From Idiomarina aminovorans (GTDB lineage: Bacteria > Pseudomonadota > Gammaproteobacteria > Enterobacterales > Alteromonadaceae): 64,000 bases of DNA. This document shows positions 6,260 through 14,334 of this stretch, in pieces. The stretch lies in NCBI RefSeq assembly GCF_023155095.1, contig NZ_JAKNDA010000003.1, positions 186,001-250,000 of the forward strand. Reading direction: 5' to 3'. Made by a program: the position numbers and the translations under genes. The notes beneath the pieces are model-generated. The model saw only the letters and a program-made list of their open reading frames with translations, had not been told where the DNA came from and ran no database searches. Numbering within the stretch: the stretch's first letter is position 1; each line of letters opens with the position of its first letter.

Positions 6260-7182
6260 TCTCGTGTGACCAAAATGGGGGAAGTTCCTATACTTTTATA
6301 TCCGTATATGGCTTTTGCTCTTTTTATCAAACGCTTATCCTCTGATAGGATTGCTGAGCAGTACGCACCCATTGCTATATGGCCGGCATCGCTCCTTACG
6401 TTATGAATTTTATTTAGTTTTCGGCATTTTTTCTCTGCTTGAAAACCTAATATATCAAGTACCGCATTGCATCCGATTATTCCGAGATACATCGGCCAGG
6501 ACTCGTAACCTTGCTTTTCAATAGGATCAAAGCCAAAAAATTGATCGCAACTAATCTCAGCTCCCTGCATTGTTGGAGATATTATTTCCCATATTTTTTC
6601 GATCTCATTTTCTCCTGAAATGCTACCGATAGCGCCTTTCTCATCGCCAAAAGCGGCCCTAGTTTTCTCTATATTATTTCCATTCAAGATCATTTCATCG
6701 ATCATGGAATCAAATTTGGGCTTTATAGACTTAACTTTGCCGGTCATTTCGGTAGTATCAAAAGGCAACTCAGAAGTTAGGCTGAGAATTTGGTGTGCGA
6801 ATTTTTCGGATAGATCCTTTAATGGCCCTTCGTCTCCGCCACCGTTAACCCAAACCTGAAATGGGTCAAAAAGGGTATCGTCGAAATCCACATCTCTGTT
6901 TGCCTCAATATAGGCATCATAATGCTGATGAGGGGGTCCGCTCTCATTTAACCGGGCTTCACCAGTAATCTTCCAGTTCTCGTCGAGAACAAGATCCAAT
7001 AATTTTGCATCTATAGCATCGAGTACATCTAAATATTTCGCGGGTTCATCAGAACGTCTAATCTCCGCAAAGTGTTCCTTTGAGTAAACCCAAGTTACAT
7101 CATCCCGTTTAGCTAGGCTGATAATGCCCTGCAACTGCAGTCCGATGATATTCTGATCGATGTAAATTAAAGGCTTACTCAT
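6214..7182 (-). CDS. PIN-like nuclease-type cassette protein
   Basis: A 322-residue protein of an uncommon kind. The N-terminal PLIYIDQNIIG and a C-terminal DAGHIAMGAYCSAILSEDKR followed by LIKRAKAIYGY resemble the first strand and last acidic cluster of PIN-domain RNases, with Asp residues where catalytic ones are expected. The middle 200 residues do not match anything I recognise. The final 13 residues (NKSIQPTADASAD) are encoded by attC itself, a known trait of cassettes. The start lies 14 bp after the preceding attC. The role could be RNA cleavage, perhaps in defence; this is inference. Confidence 0.55.
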   Translation of the reverse strand: MSKPLIYIDQNIIGLQLQGIISLAKRDDVTWVYSKEHFAEIRRSDEPAKYLDVLDAIDAKLLDLVLDENWKITGEARLNESGPPHQHYDAYIEANRDVDFDDTLFDPFQVWVNGGGDEGPLKDLSEKFAHQILSLTSELPFDTTEMTGKVKSIKPKFDSMIDEMILNGNNIEKTRAAFGDEKGAIGSISGENEIEKIWEIISPTMQGAEISCDQFFGFDPIEKQGYESWPMYLGIIGCNAVLDILGFQAEKKCRKLNKIHNVRSDAGHIAMGAYCSAILSEDKRLIKRAKAIYGYKSIGTSPILVTREANKSIQPTADASAD

Positions 7183-7195
7183 AAGTCTCCATGGA

Positions 7196-7273
7196 GGCTA
7201 ACGCCCGCCATAAACGGCCGAGTGAAACGAGGTCCGGCGACCGAAGGGAGCGTATTTAATGGTTTGGTTATGC
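7196..7273 (-). other. attC recombination site following the VanZ-like cassette
   Basis: 78 bp. On the minus strand the R'' box is GCATAAC (7273-7267) and the R' box is GTTAGCC (7202-7196). The inside shows the imperfect dyad of attC, with CCGGACCTCG in the central loop region. The upstream gene's TAA lies inside R'', the normal layout when a cassette ORF ends at its attC. Confidence 0.8.
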
Positions 7274-7645
7274 ATTTCTTAGGTCTACCTTATGATGCCA
7301 AAAACCAACTGAAAGCGCTGCAATAGACCCTCCAATCGCAGCTGCAATGAGGTCAAGCCAGTCAAATACCCCAGTTCCGAGATGCGGCTGAAGAACTTCG
7401 TATATCACGCAACTCATAGCTAGAGCGATTGAATTACCGCGGGCCTTTTTGGGCGTCCTACTCAAGACTGGAGTAAGACCGAAAACTATGACAAATGCTC
7501 CACCAAAACTCCCAACACTATCGGCCACGCCATAATCGTTCACACCGTCACTATAGACCCATGGCCGATAAAGTGTTCGCATAATTTCCGTGGCAATAAA
7601 GAAGAATATTGCGATACTAAACATGACTATTCGTTCTTTTGTCAC
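7268..7645 (-). CDS. VanZ-like small membrane protein (cassette)
   Basis: A 125-residue protein with three to four hydrophobic segments and the short motif FDWLDLIAAAIGGSIAAL, resembling the VanZ-like pattern D-x-x-D-x-x-AN-x-x-G. The function of such small VanZ-like proteins is unknown. They are common integron cassette cargo. The stop lies in the R'' box of the following attC and the start is 40 bp after the preceding attC. A second, chromosomal VanZ-like protein at 57523 is of a different sequence. Confidence 0.6.
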   Translation of the reverse strand: MTKERIVMFSIAIFFFIATEIMRTLYRPWVYSDGVNDYGVADSVGSFGGAFVIVFGLTPVLSRTPKKARGNSIALAMSCVIYEVLQPHLGTGVFDWLDLIAAAIGGSIAALSVGFWHHKVDLRNA

Positions 7646-7684
7646 CTACCCTGCATGAGGATGATCTTAGTGGTGGATCGAATT

Positions 7685-7786
7685 GCATAACGCCGAAGCA
7701 CAGCGGCGACCTTGGAGTGGCGACGAAGGAGCCACATAAAGGGCGTCCGGCGGCCACCGGCCGCGTACTGATACGCCTTGTTAAAT
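7685..7786 (-). other. attC recombination site following the nuclease-like cassette
   Basis: 102 bp, the longest site of the array. On the minus strand it opens with ATTTAAC (7786-7780), a perfect RYYYAAC box, and closes with GTTATGC (7691-7685). The inside has extended complementary stretches such as GCGGCCGGTGGCCGC. The preceding gene's stop lies within R''. The length and the TTATGC end resemble Vibrio-type repeats. Confidence 0.8.
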
Positions 7787-8242
7787 GGCCCTGGGCACAC
7801 GGTCCGCTCGAGCCACTGTTTGATTGAGTTGCCGGAGTTTGTTTAGAGAAACTTGAAACTGGCCATTACTCGGTAGCCGTTTACCTTTGAATTGCTCCCA
7901 AAAAAGGGCTCCTGGCCCGTTATAGACTTCCTCGAATGAACCGTCACGCAGGATCTTGATGATGATCGTATGCTGCGGCTGACTCCGGAACGCAACAGCG
8001 TTGGATTGCGTAGCCTTGATCTCAACTTCCAAGCCGGTTTCGGTGACAGCGTCATAGCCTTTGTTGGACGCTGTCTTCAGCTCCAAGTTGTATGCATCGG
8101 CCACAAGGCATTCACCCAAACTGCCAACCATATGACCATCCGGGGTGAAGTGCCTGCCTGGGAACATGGCTTCCAGCTCATTGACCGTTGCATAGAGCTG
8201 ATTAACCAAGACCCGAAATTTATCGTGATCGATCATAGACAT
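7781..8242 (-). CDS. Putative PD-(D/E)XK-like cassette protein (DUF6998-like)
   Basis: A 153-residue protein. The segment SLGECLVADAYNLEL is followed by KGYDAVTETGLEVEIKATQ, giving Glu44, Asp64 and Glu74-x-Lys76 in the order E...D...ExK typical of the PD-(D/E)XK nuclease fold. I recall similar cassette-borne proteins grouped as DUF6998, but cannot confirm that here. The stop lies inside the following attC. The start ATG overlaps an ATTTAAC box at 8241-8247 that may belong to a further, degenerate site. DNA cleavage activity is inferred. Confidence 0.55.
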   Translation of the reverse strand: MSMIDHDKFRVLVNQLYATVNELEAMFPGRHFTPDGHMVGSLGECLVADAYNLELKTASNKGYDAVTETGLEVEIKATQSNAVAFRSQPQHTIIIKILRDGSFEEVYNGPGALFWEQFKGKRLPSNGQFQVSLNKLRQLNQTVARADRVPRAI

Positions 8243-8287
8243 TTAACATTTATATATTATCCCTGCGCACTTTGTAACTCGTTAAAT

Positions 8288-8542
8288 TGATGGCTACCGA
8301 CTATTAAGTTGCTGATAAATAAAAAATTCCCGTATTTAAGCCCTCTAAACAAGCAAAAGCAATTTGAGCATGCTCAGTTACACTCTAACGGACGCACAAT
8401 ATCTAACTTGGATTTTTTTATTATGTATTTGACATTAAACGACTTAAATACACAAAACAACAAGAAAACGTGCAATATGGCGAGATAAGGGAGGTAGTCT
8501 GTTTAGCCCGCTAACCAAGGTTACTTACAACACGCTCTCCAC
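8288..8542. other. AT-rich gap, nothing recognised
   Basis: The stretch between the cassette array and the gcvP terminator holds no convincing reading frame, RNA gene or attI site. It is AT-rich with a few homopolymer runs. It may be the scar of the lost integrase side of the array, but nothing in the sequence proves that. Confidence 0.4.
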
Positions 8543-8571
8543 CAATAAAAAAGCCCGCTAAAAAGCGGGCT
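8543..8571 (-). terminator. Rho-independent terminator of the gcv operon
   Basis: On the minus strand AGCCCGC and GCGGGCT (7-bp arms) enclose a TTTTTA loop and are followed by TTTTTTATT. It lies 60 bp past the gcvP stop and faces the right way. Confidence 0.85.
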
Positions 8572-8596
8572 CCATAGTCATGTCAGAGATATCGAA

Positions 8597-8614
8597 CCTG
8601 ACGTAAACGTCAGG
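8597..8614. repeat. Short dispersed palindrome CCTGACGT-AA-ACGTCAGG
   Basis: A perfect 8-bp dyad between gcvP and its terminator. Near-identical copies occur at 14157-14174 and 46154-46173, and a related one with extra GTAG/CTAC at 33244-33270. All lie in intergenic DNA, often near a gene end. Confidence 0.6.
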
Positions 8615-8631
8615 CATCCCCAGCACAACCC

Positions 8632-11520
8632 TTACCGGTACTCTTCAATGCTCGGGCATGAGCACATCAGGTTACGGTCGCCGAACACGTCGTCAATACG
8701 GTTGACTGTTGGCCAGAACTTATCGTAGCCAACGGCTTCTACCGGGTAGGTCGCTGTTTTGCGATCGTATGGGCGGTCCCATTCAGCGTCGGTAATGTCA
8801 GCCAGTGTATGCGGAGCGTTAACCAGTGGGTTGTTGTCTTTTGGCCATTCACCGGCAGCCACTTTCTCGGCTTCGGCTTTAATGCTGACTAAGGCTTCAA
8901 TAAAGCGGTCCAGCTCGGCTTTAGACTCAGACTCGGTTGGCTCAACCATAATGGTACCCGCTACCGGGAAGCTCATGGTGGGTGAGTGGAAACCGTAGTC
9001 CTGTAAGCGTTTAGCCACATCAATTTCGGCAATGCCGGCGGCGTCTTTCATTGGGCGCAGGTCAATAATGCATTCGTGTGCCACACGGTTGTTGCGGCCA
9101 CGGTACAGAATTTTGAAGTGCTTGCTCAAATTTTTAGCCAGGTAGTTAGCATTTAAAATGGCAACTTCTGAAGCTTCACGTAAACCACGTCCGCCCATCA
9201 TGGCAATGTACATCCAGGAAATGGTGAGAATGCTGGCACTACCAAACTGAGCACCCGACACCGCACCATTACCGGCTTTAGGTCCGTCGATGTTCACAAT
9301 AGAGTGGTTTGGCAAAAACTCAGCCAGGTGCTGCTTTACACCAATAGGACCCATACCCGGGCCGCCGCCACCGTGCGGAATGCAGAAGGTTTTGTGCAGG
9401 TTCAGGTGCGATACGTCCGAGCCAATATAACCCGGTGACGTTACGCCTACCTGGGCGTTCATGTTAGCGCCGTCCATGTACACCTGACCGCCGTAGCTGT
9501 GAACCAGGTCACAAATGTCTTTAATGCCTTCTTCGTACACGCCGTGCGTGGACGGGTAAGTTACCATAACGCACGACAGGTTCTCGCCCGCTTCTTCGGC
9601 TTTGGCTTTCAGGTCATCCATATCCACGTTGCCGTGTTTATCGCAGTCGACCACCACTACTTTCATGTTCATCATTTGCGCAGAAGCCGGATTGGTTCCG
9701 TGCGCAGAACTTGGTATCAGGCAAATGTTGCGGTGTCCGTCACCACGGCTTTCGTGGTATTTCTGGATAGCCAGCAAACCGGCATATTCGCCCTGTGCAC
9801 CGGAGTTCGGTTGCATCGAGAGGTCATCGTAGCCAGTCACATCAATCAACCATTCAGACAAGGTCGATACCAGCTCGTGATACCCCTGCGCCTGCTCTGC
9901 CGGGCAGAATGGGTGCAGCTGACCAAACTCAGGCCAGGTGACCGGGATCATCTCGGCGGTAGCGTTCAGCTTCATGGTGCATGAACCTAATGAAATCATT
10001 GAGTGGTTCAGGGCTAAATCTTTGTTTTCCAGTTTTTTGATGTAACGCAGCATTTTAGTTTCTGATTGGTATTCGTTAAATACCGGGTGCTGCAGATACT
10101 CAGAGGTACGCACTAAATCAGCCGGAATAGATTCAACATCACCACCGGCTACGCGGCTGTCCAGTACATCAATGTCTAACCCGTGGTTGTCACCAAACAG
10201 GGCTGAGAATAGCGCTTCAACGTCATCGCGCGTTTTCGCTTCGTCCAGGCTCAGGCCAAATACGCCTTCGCCATCAACACGTAGGTTAAGACCCAGGGCT
10301 TTAGTACGCGCCAGAATGTCGGCGGCGTTTTCTTTCATTTCAAAGGTTAAGGTGTCGAACCAGTGGCTGTTCACCAGCTTCACGCCTTTGTCCTGCATGC
10401 CTAGCGCGACAATGTCGGTTAAGCGGTGAATGCGGTTGGCAATGCGGCGCAGACCGTCCGGGCCGTGATAAACGGCGTAGAACGAGGCCATATTCGCTAA
10501 CAGTACCTGTGCGGTACAAATGTTCGAGTTGGCTTTCTCACGGCGTATATGCTGCTCACGGGTCTGCATGGCCATACGCAACGCCGGACGTCCGCGCGAG
10601 TCTTTAGAAACACCGATAATACGGCCAGGCAGTGAACGCTTAAACTTGTCACGAGTGGCAAAGAACGCCGCATGAGGACCGCCGTAGCCCATAGGGACAC
10701 CAAAACGCTGAGCGTTACCGAACACCATGTCGGCACCCATTTCGCCGGGTGCTTTCACCATCAGCAGGCTCATTAAGTCAGAAGCAACGGCAACAATGGT
10801 CTTTTTCTCCTGCAACTCACCAATCAGCTGCTCAATGTTGTGCAACTGGCCTTGCTTGTCCGGGTACTGCAACAACGCACCGAATACATCGTGATCGGAC
10901 GCTTCACGCGCCGGACCGACGATAATCTCGAAGCCAAAGTATTCGGCACGGGTTTTCACCACGTCGATGGTTTGCGGGTAAACGTTGTCAGCAATATAAA
11001 ACGCGTTCGATTTTTTGTTTTTGGAAACACGCTTCGCCATGGCCATTGTTTCAGCGGCGGCGGTGGCTTCGTCCAGCAACGAGGCACTGGCTAAGTCTAA
11101 GCCGGTTAAATCCATGGTCATTTGCTGGAAGTTAAGCAGTGCTTCTAAGCGGCCCTGAGCAAGCTCCGGCTGATACGGCGTGTACGCGGTGTACCAACCC
11201 GGATTTTCCAGTACGTTACGCAAAATAACATTGGGCACTACGGTGTCGTAATAGCCCATGCCAATGTACGAGGTGCAAATTTGGTTCTTTTTCGCGATAG
11301 TTTTAAGCCGAGCCAGAGCTTCACGTTCTGTTTGCGGCTCTCCGGTTTGTAGAAAAGGTTCGCGCAGAATGGTCCCGGGTACGGTGTCTTTGGTTAATGC
11401 TTCTAAAGAATCGACACCCAGTTCAGCCAGCATGGCTTTTTGTTCATCGGCGCTGGGGCCAATATGGCGGCTAATGAATTCATCGTGGTGTTCTAATTGC
11501 GTCAGGGTAGTACTGCTCAT
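8632..11520 (-). CDS. gcvP: Glycine dehydrogenase (decarboxylating), P protein
   Basis: A 962-residue protein, the full length of the fused single-chain P protein. It decarboxylates glycine with pyridoxal phosphate and passes the aminomethyl group to the lipoyl arm of GcvH. The PLP lysine sits in [19 protein letters not shown]. The N-terminal half starts with FISRHIGPS and FIGMGYYDT-like sequence ([13 protein letters not shown]), as in all P proteins. It is the last gene of gcvT-gcvH-gcvP, separated from gcvH by 125 bp that contain a GC-rich hairpin. Confidence 0.97.
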   Translation of the reverse strand: MSSTTLTQLEHHDEFISRHIGPSADEQKAMLAELGVDSLEALTKDTVPGTILREPFLQTGEPQTEREALARLKTIAKKNQICTSYIGMGYYDTVVPNVILRNVLENPGWYTAYTPYQPELAQGRLEALLNFQQMTMDLTGLDLASASLLDEATAAAETMAMAKRVSKNKKSNAFYIADNVYPQTIDVVKTRAEYFGFEIIVGPAREASDHDVFGALLQYPDKQGQLHNIEQLIGELQEKKTIVAVASDLMSLLMVKAPGEMGADMVFGNAQRFGVPMGYGGPHAAFFATRDKFKRSLPGRIIGVSKDSRGRPALRMAMQTREQHIRREKANSNICTAQVLLANMASFYAVYHGPDGLRRIANRIHRLTDIVALGMQDKGVKLVNSHWFDTLTFEMKENAADILARTKALGLNLRVDGEGVFGLSLDEAKTRDDVEALFSALFGDNHGLDIDVLDSRVAGGDVESIPADLVRTSEYLQHPVFNEYQSETKMLRYIKKLENKDLALNHSMISLGSCTMKLNATAEMIPVTWPEFGQLHPFCPAEQAQGYHELVSTLSEWLIDVTGYDDLSMQPNSGAQGEYAGLLAIQKYHESRGDGHRNICLIPSSAHGTNPASAQMMNMKVVVVDCDKHGNVDMDDLKAKAEEAGENLSCVMVTYPSTHGVYEEGIKDICDLVHSYGGQVYMDGANMNAQVGVTSPGYIGSDVSHLNLHKTFCIPHGGGGPGMGPIGVKQHLAEFLPNHSIVNIDGPKAGNGAVSGAQFGSASILTISWMYIAMMGGRGLREASEVAILNANYLAKNLSKHFKILYRGRNNRVAHECIIDLRPMKDAAGIAEIDVAKRLQDYGFHSPTMSFPVAGTIMVEPTESESKAELDRFIEALVSIKAEAEKVAAGEWPKDNNPLVNAPHTLADITDAEWDRPYDRKTATYPVEAVGYDKFWPTVNRIDDVFGDRNLMCSCPSIEEYR

Positions 11521-11585
11521 ATAACTCGGCCTCGTGCATTTATCGGAAATTTACCGAAAACTTATCGGAAATAAGAAACAACAAA

Positions 11586-11604
11586 CCCCGGCTAATTTCC
11601 GGGG
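11586..11604 (-). promoter_or_regulatory. GC-rich hairpin between gcvH and gcvP
   Basis: CCCCGG and CCGGGG (6-bp arms) enclose a 7-base loop. On the transcribed strand it is followed by GTTTGTTGTTTCTT, a broken U-rich tract. It could act as a weak terminator or an mRNA-stabilising element that sets GcvH above GcvP levels. Neither is shown. Confidence 0.45.
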
Positions 11605-11645
11605 CTCAAGACGCTCTGTGTCATCGGTGCAGCGCACCAATAGCC

Positions 11646-12035
11646 TCAGTCTTCGTCGATTGAAGCCTCGTAAGCGTCAGCGTCCAGTAAGTTTTTCAGC
11701 TCACTGCTGTCTTCGGCTTTAATACGGAATAACCAGCCATCGCCGTATGGGTCGTTGTTGACGGTTTCAGGCGCATCTTCTAAATCTTCATTAATAGCGA
11801 TCACTTCGCCGGTCATCGGTGCGTAGATGTCTGACGCCGCTTTTACCGATTCAGCTACAGCAATGTCATCGCCTGTGGCAATTTCGTCACCAACATCCGG
11901 TAACTCAACAAACACCATGTCGCCAAGAAGTTCCTGCGCGTGCTCAGAGATACCAATGGTAAAAGTACCGTCACCTTCATCACGAACCCATTCGTGGGTT
12001 GACGCATATTTCAAATCTGCTGGAATATTGCTCAT
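11646..12035 (-). CDS. gcvH: Glycine cleavage system H protein
   Basis: A 129-residue carrier protein whose lipoylated lysine lies in the conserved [12 protein letters not shown]. It shuttles the aminomethyl group between P, T and L proteins. The N-terminal [10 protein letters not shown] is typical. It is the middle gene of gcvTHP, 50 bp after gcvT. A GAAGGACAG ribosome site precedes the ATG. Confidence 0.96.
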   Translation of the reverse strand: MSNIPADLKYASTHEWVRDEGDGTFTIGISEHAQELLGDMVFVELPDVGDEIATGDDIAVAESVKAASDIYAPMTGEVIAINEDLEDAPETVNNDPYGDGWLFRIKAEDSSELKNLLDADAYEASIDED

Positions 12036-12085
12036 TTTACTGTCCTTCTAACCGGCGTAGCCGGAATGTATTGAATCTTGTTCGA

Positions 12086-13165
12086 TTATAAAACAGATTG
12101 ACCGTTTCTGACGAAACCTGGCTTAACTACCTTAACCGGCATTTGTTTCTTACGCATTTCCACTTCAGCTGTATCACCAACACTGGATGGAACGCGAGCC
12201 ATTGCAACCGAGAAACCAAGCGTAGGCGAGAATGTACCAGAAGTAATGATGCCTTCGCCACCTTCAGTGGTCACTTTTTGACCATGACGAAGAACACCTT
12301 TCTCTTCCATGACCAGGCCAACCAGCTTGTCGTGGCCGTCGGCTTTTTTCTGCTCTAAGGTTTTGCGGCCAATGAAATCACGCTCAGCCGGTTCAAACGC
12401 TACACTCCAGCCCATATTGGCTTCCAGCGGCGTTATTTCTTCGTCCATGTCCTGACCATACAGGTTCATGCCGGCTTCTAAACGCAGGGTGTCACGGGCG
12501 CCAAGGCCACACGGAGCAACGTCTGCTTTTAGCAGTTCATCCCATAGCGCTTCCAGCTGCTCAGACGGAACCACAATTTCATAGCCTTTTTCACCGGTGT
12601 AACCGGTGGTCGCAATAAAGTAGCTGCCCACTTCTTTACCCACGAATGGCTTCATGCCATCAATTGGTGCATATTGCTCGGCGGTTAATACCTGCTGGAT
12701 TTTTTCAGCGGTTTTCGGGCCCTGTAGCGCCAGCATACCCATGTCATCGCGTTCTTTAGTGGTGACATCAAATTTAGCGGCTACTTTTTCTATCCAGGCT
12801 AAGTCGCGGTCACGCGTAGCGGAGTTTACGACCATGCGGTATGAGGTGTCAGAAAAGTGATACACAATGAGGTCGTCAATAACACCACCGTTTTCATTCA
12901 GCATACTGGTGTACTGTGCTTTACCTTCGGTTTTCAGCTTGGCAACATCATTAGCCAGCAAGTAGCGCAAAAAGGCCTGAGCCTGAGGGCCTTTAACATC
13001 GACAATAGTCATGTGCGACACATCAAAAACACCGCAGTCACGGCGTACAGCATGGTGTTCTTCAATTTGCGAACCATAGTTCAGCGGCATGTCCCAGCCA
13101 TGAAAATCGACCATTTTTGCACCGGCTTTAACGTGTGCTTCGTACAGTGGCGTTTTGCTACCCAT
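12086..13165 (-). CDS. gcvT: Aminomethyltransferase, T protein
   Basis: A 359-residue protein of standard length. It transfers the methylene group from aminomethyl-GcvH to tetrahydrofolate and releases ammonia. Family motifs include an N-terminal [17 protein letters not shown], a central [10 protein letters not shown] and [15 protein letters not shown]-like sequence ([16 protein letters not shown]). It is the first gene of the gcv operon. The 140-bp gap to the divergent LysR gene is too short for a tandem glycine riboswitch and shows none of its conserved helices. Confidence 0.96.
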   Translation of the reverse strand: MGSKTPLYEAHVKAGAKMVDFHGWDMPLNYGSQIEEHHAVRRDCGVFDVSHMTIVDVKGPQAQAFLRYLLANDVAKLKTEGKAQYTSMLNENGGVIDDLIVYHFSDTSYRMVVNSATRDRDLAWIEKVAAKFDVTTKERDDMGMLALQGPKTAEKIQQVLTAEQYAPIDGMKPFVGKEVGSYFIATTGYTGEKGYEIVVPSEQLEALWDELLKADVAPCGLGARDTLRLEAGMNLYGQDMDEEITPLEANMGWSVAFEPAERDFIGRKTLEQKKADGHDKLVGLVMEEKGVLRHGQKVTTEGGEGIITSGTFSPTLGFSVAMARVPSSVGDTAEVEMRKKQMPVKVVKPGFVRNGQSVL

Positions 13166-13305
13166 ACTGTGTTCCTTTTTTGTTCACTTTATGTACCATT
13201 TATGGTCGCAAATTATAGGCGTGATTCACTTAAACTTAAAATCAATAATGCTTATAATGCTATTAACCTTTTAAATACCTAACCAAGGTTTTATAAATCA
13301 ATACA

Positions 13306-14148
13306 ATGAAGCATTTATCCTTAGAAGCCTTACGCAGCTTTAGTGCCGTGGTTGAATTGGGCAGCATGACCTTAGCCGGAGAGCGCATGGGACGTTCCCA
13401 GCCAGCCATTAGTCTGCAGCTTAAAAAATTGGAGCAACAATTGGGGTGCGAGTTACTGACCCGAAACGGCAGCGGCTTTGCGCTATCAGCCGACGGCGAA
13501 CTGCTGTTTGATTACGCCCAGCGCTTGCTGGCTCTGAATGATCAGGCCTGGGCGCAGTTTGAACCGCAACAAGTCAGCGGTAAAGTCCGGCTGGGTATTA
13601 CCAGTGAATTTGCCTCCAGCCTGCTGCCAAAAGTTCTTGGTCAGTTCGCTCAGGTTTACCCGCAGGTGACGTTGCAGGTAACCTCCGCACTGAGTAAAGA
13701 CTTACTGTCCGGGCTTGGCCAACAATTCGATATTATTCTGGCACTGCGCGAACAAACCAATAAAAGTGATGTGCTGATTCAGCGCGAAGAGCTGGTTTGG
13801 GTGGGCTTACCCGGCTTATTAGAGCAGCCCAGCTGGCCAATGGTAGTTGCCCCCGAAGGCTGTATTTACCGGCGCCGGGCAGAACAGAGCTTGCAACGCA
13901 TTCGTCAGCCTTATCGAATTACCTATACTAATACGGATTTTTCCGGGTTGACCGCAGCACTGAATAGTGGCCTGGGTATGACCGTGCTGGCTAAAAGCAC
14001 GGTACCGCAGGACATTCCGGTTTTAGAAAACTTTTCCGGTAACAAGCCCTTACCTGACGCTGGCTCGGTTAACGTGATTATGCGCCTGGCCGGCGGGGCT
14101 TCAAGCGCCGCTTCGCAGTTAGCCGATTACCTTAAGGCCAGGATTTAA
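13306..14148 (+). CDS. LysR-family transcriptional regulator
   Basis: A 280-residue LysR protein. The N-terminal winged helix includes LEALRSFSAVVELGSMTLAG and GRSQPAISLQLKKLEQQLG; the effector domain follows from about residue 90 (VRLGITSEFASSLLPKVL). It is most like the LrhA/HexA-type branch. Divergent from gcvT across 140 bp, it could control the gcv operon, as GcvA does in enterobacteria, but it is not an obvious GcvA orthologue. No terminator was found after it; a repeat element lies between its end and ubiI. Confidence 0.85.
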   Translation: MKHLSLEALRSFSAVVELGSMTLAGERMGRSQPAISLQLKKLEQQLGCELLTRNGSGFALSADGELLFDYAQRLLALNDQAWAQFEPQQVSGKVRLGITSEFASSLLPKVLGQFAQVYPQVTLQVTSALSKDLLSGLGQQFDIILALREQTNKSDVLIQREELVWVGLPGLLEQPSWPMVVAPEGCIYRRRAEQSLQRIRQPYRITYTNTDFSGLTAALNSGLGMTVLAKSTVPQDIPVLENFSGNKPLPDAGSVNVIMRLAGGASSAASQLADYLKARI

Positions 14149-14156
14149 GCATCTCA

Positions 14157-14174
14157 CCTGACGTGAACGTCAGG
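14157..14174. repeat. Short dispersed palindrome CCTGACGT-GA-ACGTCAGG
   Basis: Same 8-bp dyad as at 8597-8614, here followed by CTAC. It lies 9 bp after the LysR stop and 30 bp before the large palindrome at 14204. Confidence 0.6.
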
Positions 14175-14203
14175 CTACATGCGTTGGGTGCTCAGCAACG
14201 GGG

Positions 14204-14334
14204 ATAGGTGGCGCTTATGATTGGTACCTGCTGGTCAGGGAGTGTGCGGCGCCATGGATGGCGCCGCCCAAGCCCCCCAGGGATGGGTTCACGGGCGTAT
14301 CCTTGACCAGCAGGCACCAACCACAGCCGCCTAA
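14204..14334 (-). repeat. Three-way-junction palindromic element, copy A
   Basis: The outer arms GGTACCTGCTGGTCAGGGA (left) and the complement of TCCTTGACCAGCAGGCACC (right) pair over about 19 bp with few mismatches, and pairing continues outward through AGGTGGC/GCCGCCT. Read on the minus strand, the interior carries ACGC, a small hairpin CCCATCCCTGGG, GGGCTTGG, a second hairpin GGCGCCATCCATGGCGCC and ACAC. The interior closely matches copy B at 44896, but the outer arms are unrelated. It lies between the convergent LysR and ubiI genes and overlaps the ubiI stop. Confidence 0.7.

Larger units (their letters stand above)
4884..8287 (-). mobile_element. Integron gene-cassette array without integrase in the window
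   Basis: Four complete attC sites (5450-5509, 6204-6259, 7196-7273, 7685-7786), one truncated site and possibly a fifth degenerate one at 8241-8287 all face the same way and alternate with unrelated minus-strand genes: putative nuclease, VanZ-like, PIN-like, DUF2971 and brnTA. This is the structure of a cassette array. No integron integrase or attI lies between it and gcvP, so it fits the class of attC clusters lacking an integrase. Only brnTA has an evident promoter of its own. Confidence 0.8.

Noticed and set aside
8241-8287. Further attC site before the first cassette gene
   Set aside because: Two core-like boxes (GTTAAAT and ATTTAAC) are present but the inside is not palindromic; kept only as a possible degenerate site in the array entry.
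9499-9984. 161-codon plus-strand ORF inside gcvP
   Set aside because: It is antisense to a well-conserved part of gcvP, has no ribosome site and its residue mix is that of a shadow frame.
13166-13305. Possible glycine riboswitch before gcvT
   Set aside because: The gap is too short for a tandem aptamer and I see none of the conserved paired elements.
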